Part shown: one piece after another, positions 63,914 through 64,000 of the stretch
Layout: each line of letters starts with the position of its first letter
Position numbering within the stretch: position 1 is the first letter of the stretch
Source of the DNA: Paenibacillus_E sp964253085
GTDB taxonomy: Bacteria; Bacillota; Bacilli; Paenibacillales; NBRC-103111
Reading direction: 5' to 3'
Assembly: GCF_964253085.1 (NCBI RefSeq)
Contig: NZ_CAXUQH020000001.1
Location: forward strand, 1,550,001-1,614,000
Length of the DNA: 64,000 bases
Position numbers and translations under genes: made by a program
The notes under the pieces: model-generated
What the model saw: the letters and a program-made list of their open reading frames with translations, nothing else
Databases searched by the model: none
What the model was told of the DNA's origin: nothing

Positions 63914-64000
63914 ATGTTCACATGTAGATCAGCAACAATCGAGGATTTCGAGACAATTAGCTCTTTTCCGCGCAATGCAGAAGAGCTGTACTATATGTCA
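63914..64000 (+). CDS. GNAT-type acetyltransferase, start only
   Basis: ATG at 63914 follows AAAAGGAGGGG by six to seven bases. The 29 visible residues (TCRSATIEDFETISSFPRN) look like the first strand and helix of a GCN5-related N-acetyltransferase, which transfers acetyl from acetyl-CoA to an amine. Cut by the window end, so the assignment is tentative. Confidence 0.55.
   Translation, partial: MFTCRSATIEDFETISSFPRNAEELYYMS

Overview
The window reads as chromosome of a Gram-positive, spore-former-type Bacillota close to Paenibacillus. The evidence is strong AGGAGG-type ribosome sites, lipoprotein solute-binding proteins, three YesM/YesN-type two-component pairs beside sugar ABC transporters, a giant SLH-anchored xylanase, a cycloisomaltooligosaccharide glucanotransferase (CITase) and an immune-inhibitor-A protease. 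No rRNA, tRNA, phage, IS or CRISPR was seen. Most of the DNA is a chain of carbohydrate-utilisation loci separated by short housekeeping stretches.

Layout. 1-1097: 3' part of an MFS exporter. 1317-12280: fructan locus, with binding protein, YesM-type kinase, YesN-type regulator, exported GH32, two permeases, a decayed fructokinase gene and a cytoplasmic GH32. 12381-13508: GH88 unsaturated uronyl hydrolase under an operator-like palindrome. 13988-28794: xylan locus, with an Lpl-type transporter, a 2.19-kilo-residue GH10/Fn3/DNRLRE/SLH surface xylanase, a frameshifted YesM kinase, a short YesN-like regulator and an exported GH30. 28879-40226: a small ORF, a strongly promoted short transcript and micro-ORF, EcsAB-like ABC transporter, CPA1 antiporter, DUF2306 protein, a secreted unknown, a ferritin-like plus TIM-barrel gene pair, DinB and SelO. 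40882-44655: ssuADCB sulfonate operon behind an attenuator-like leader. 44728-46206: flippase (minus). 46429-60846: dextran/cyclo-isomaltooligosaccharide locus, with a YesM/YesN pair divergent from binding protein, two permeases, cytoplasmic GH66, secreted CITase and secreted GH15. 60904-63285: M6 protease (minus). 63541-63875: structured GC-rich tandem repeats just ahead of an acetyltransferase cut by the window end.

How the genes fit together. Each polysaccharide locus has the same logic: a membrane kinase senses an extracellular oligosaccharide, an AraC-type response regulator activates the locus, exported hydrolases cut the polymer, a lipoprotein-dependent ABC transporter imports pieces (no ATPase is encoded locally, so a shared MsmX-like ATPase is expected elsewhere), and a cytoplasmic hydrolase finishes the job.

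The best new signal is a bipartite site, CAGTRAAT-N10-CCTCAKTG. It occurs three times with identical spacing, each time 18-21 nt upstream of a -10 box and only in front of the three xylan-locus transcription units. It is a strong candidate operator for the local AraC-type regulator. In front of the GH30 gene it is followed by a perfect match to the CcpA cre consensus. Other points of interest are the decayed fructokinase, the kinase frameshift, dispersed ~50-bp-period repeats in four intergenic regions, a short RNA candidate at 29690 and the tandem structured repeat at the right end.
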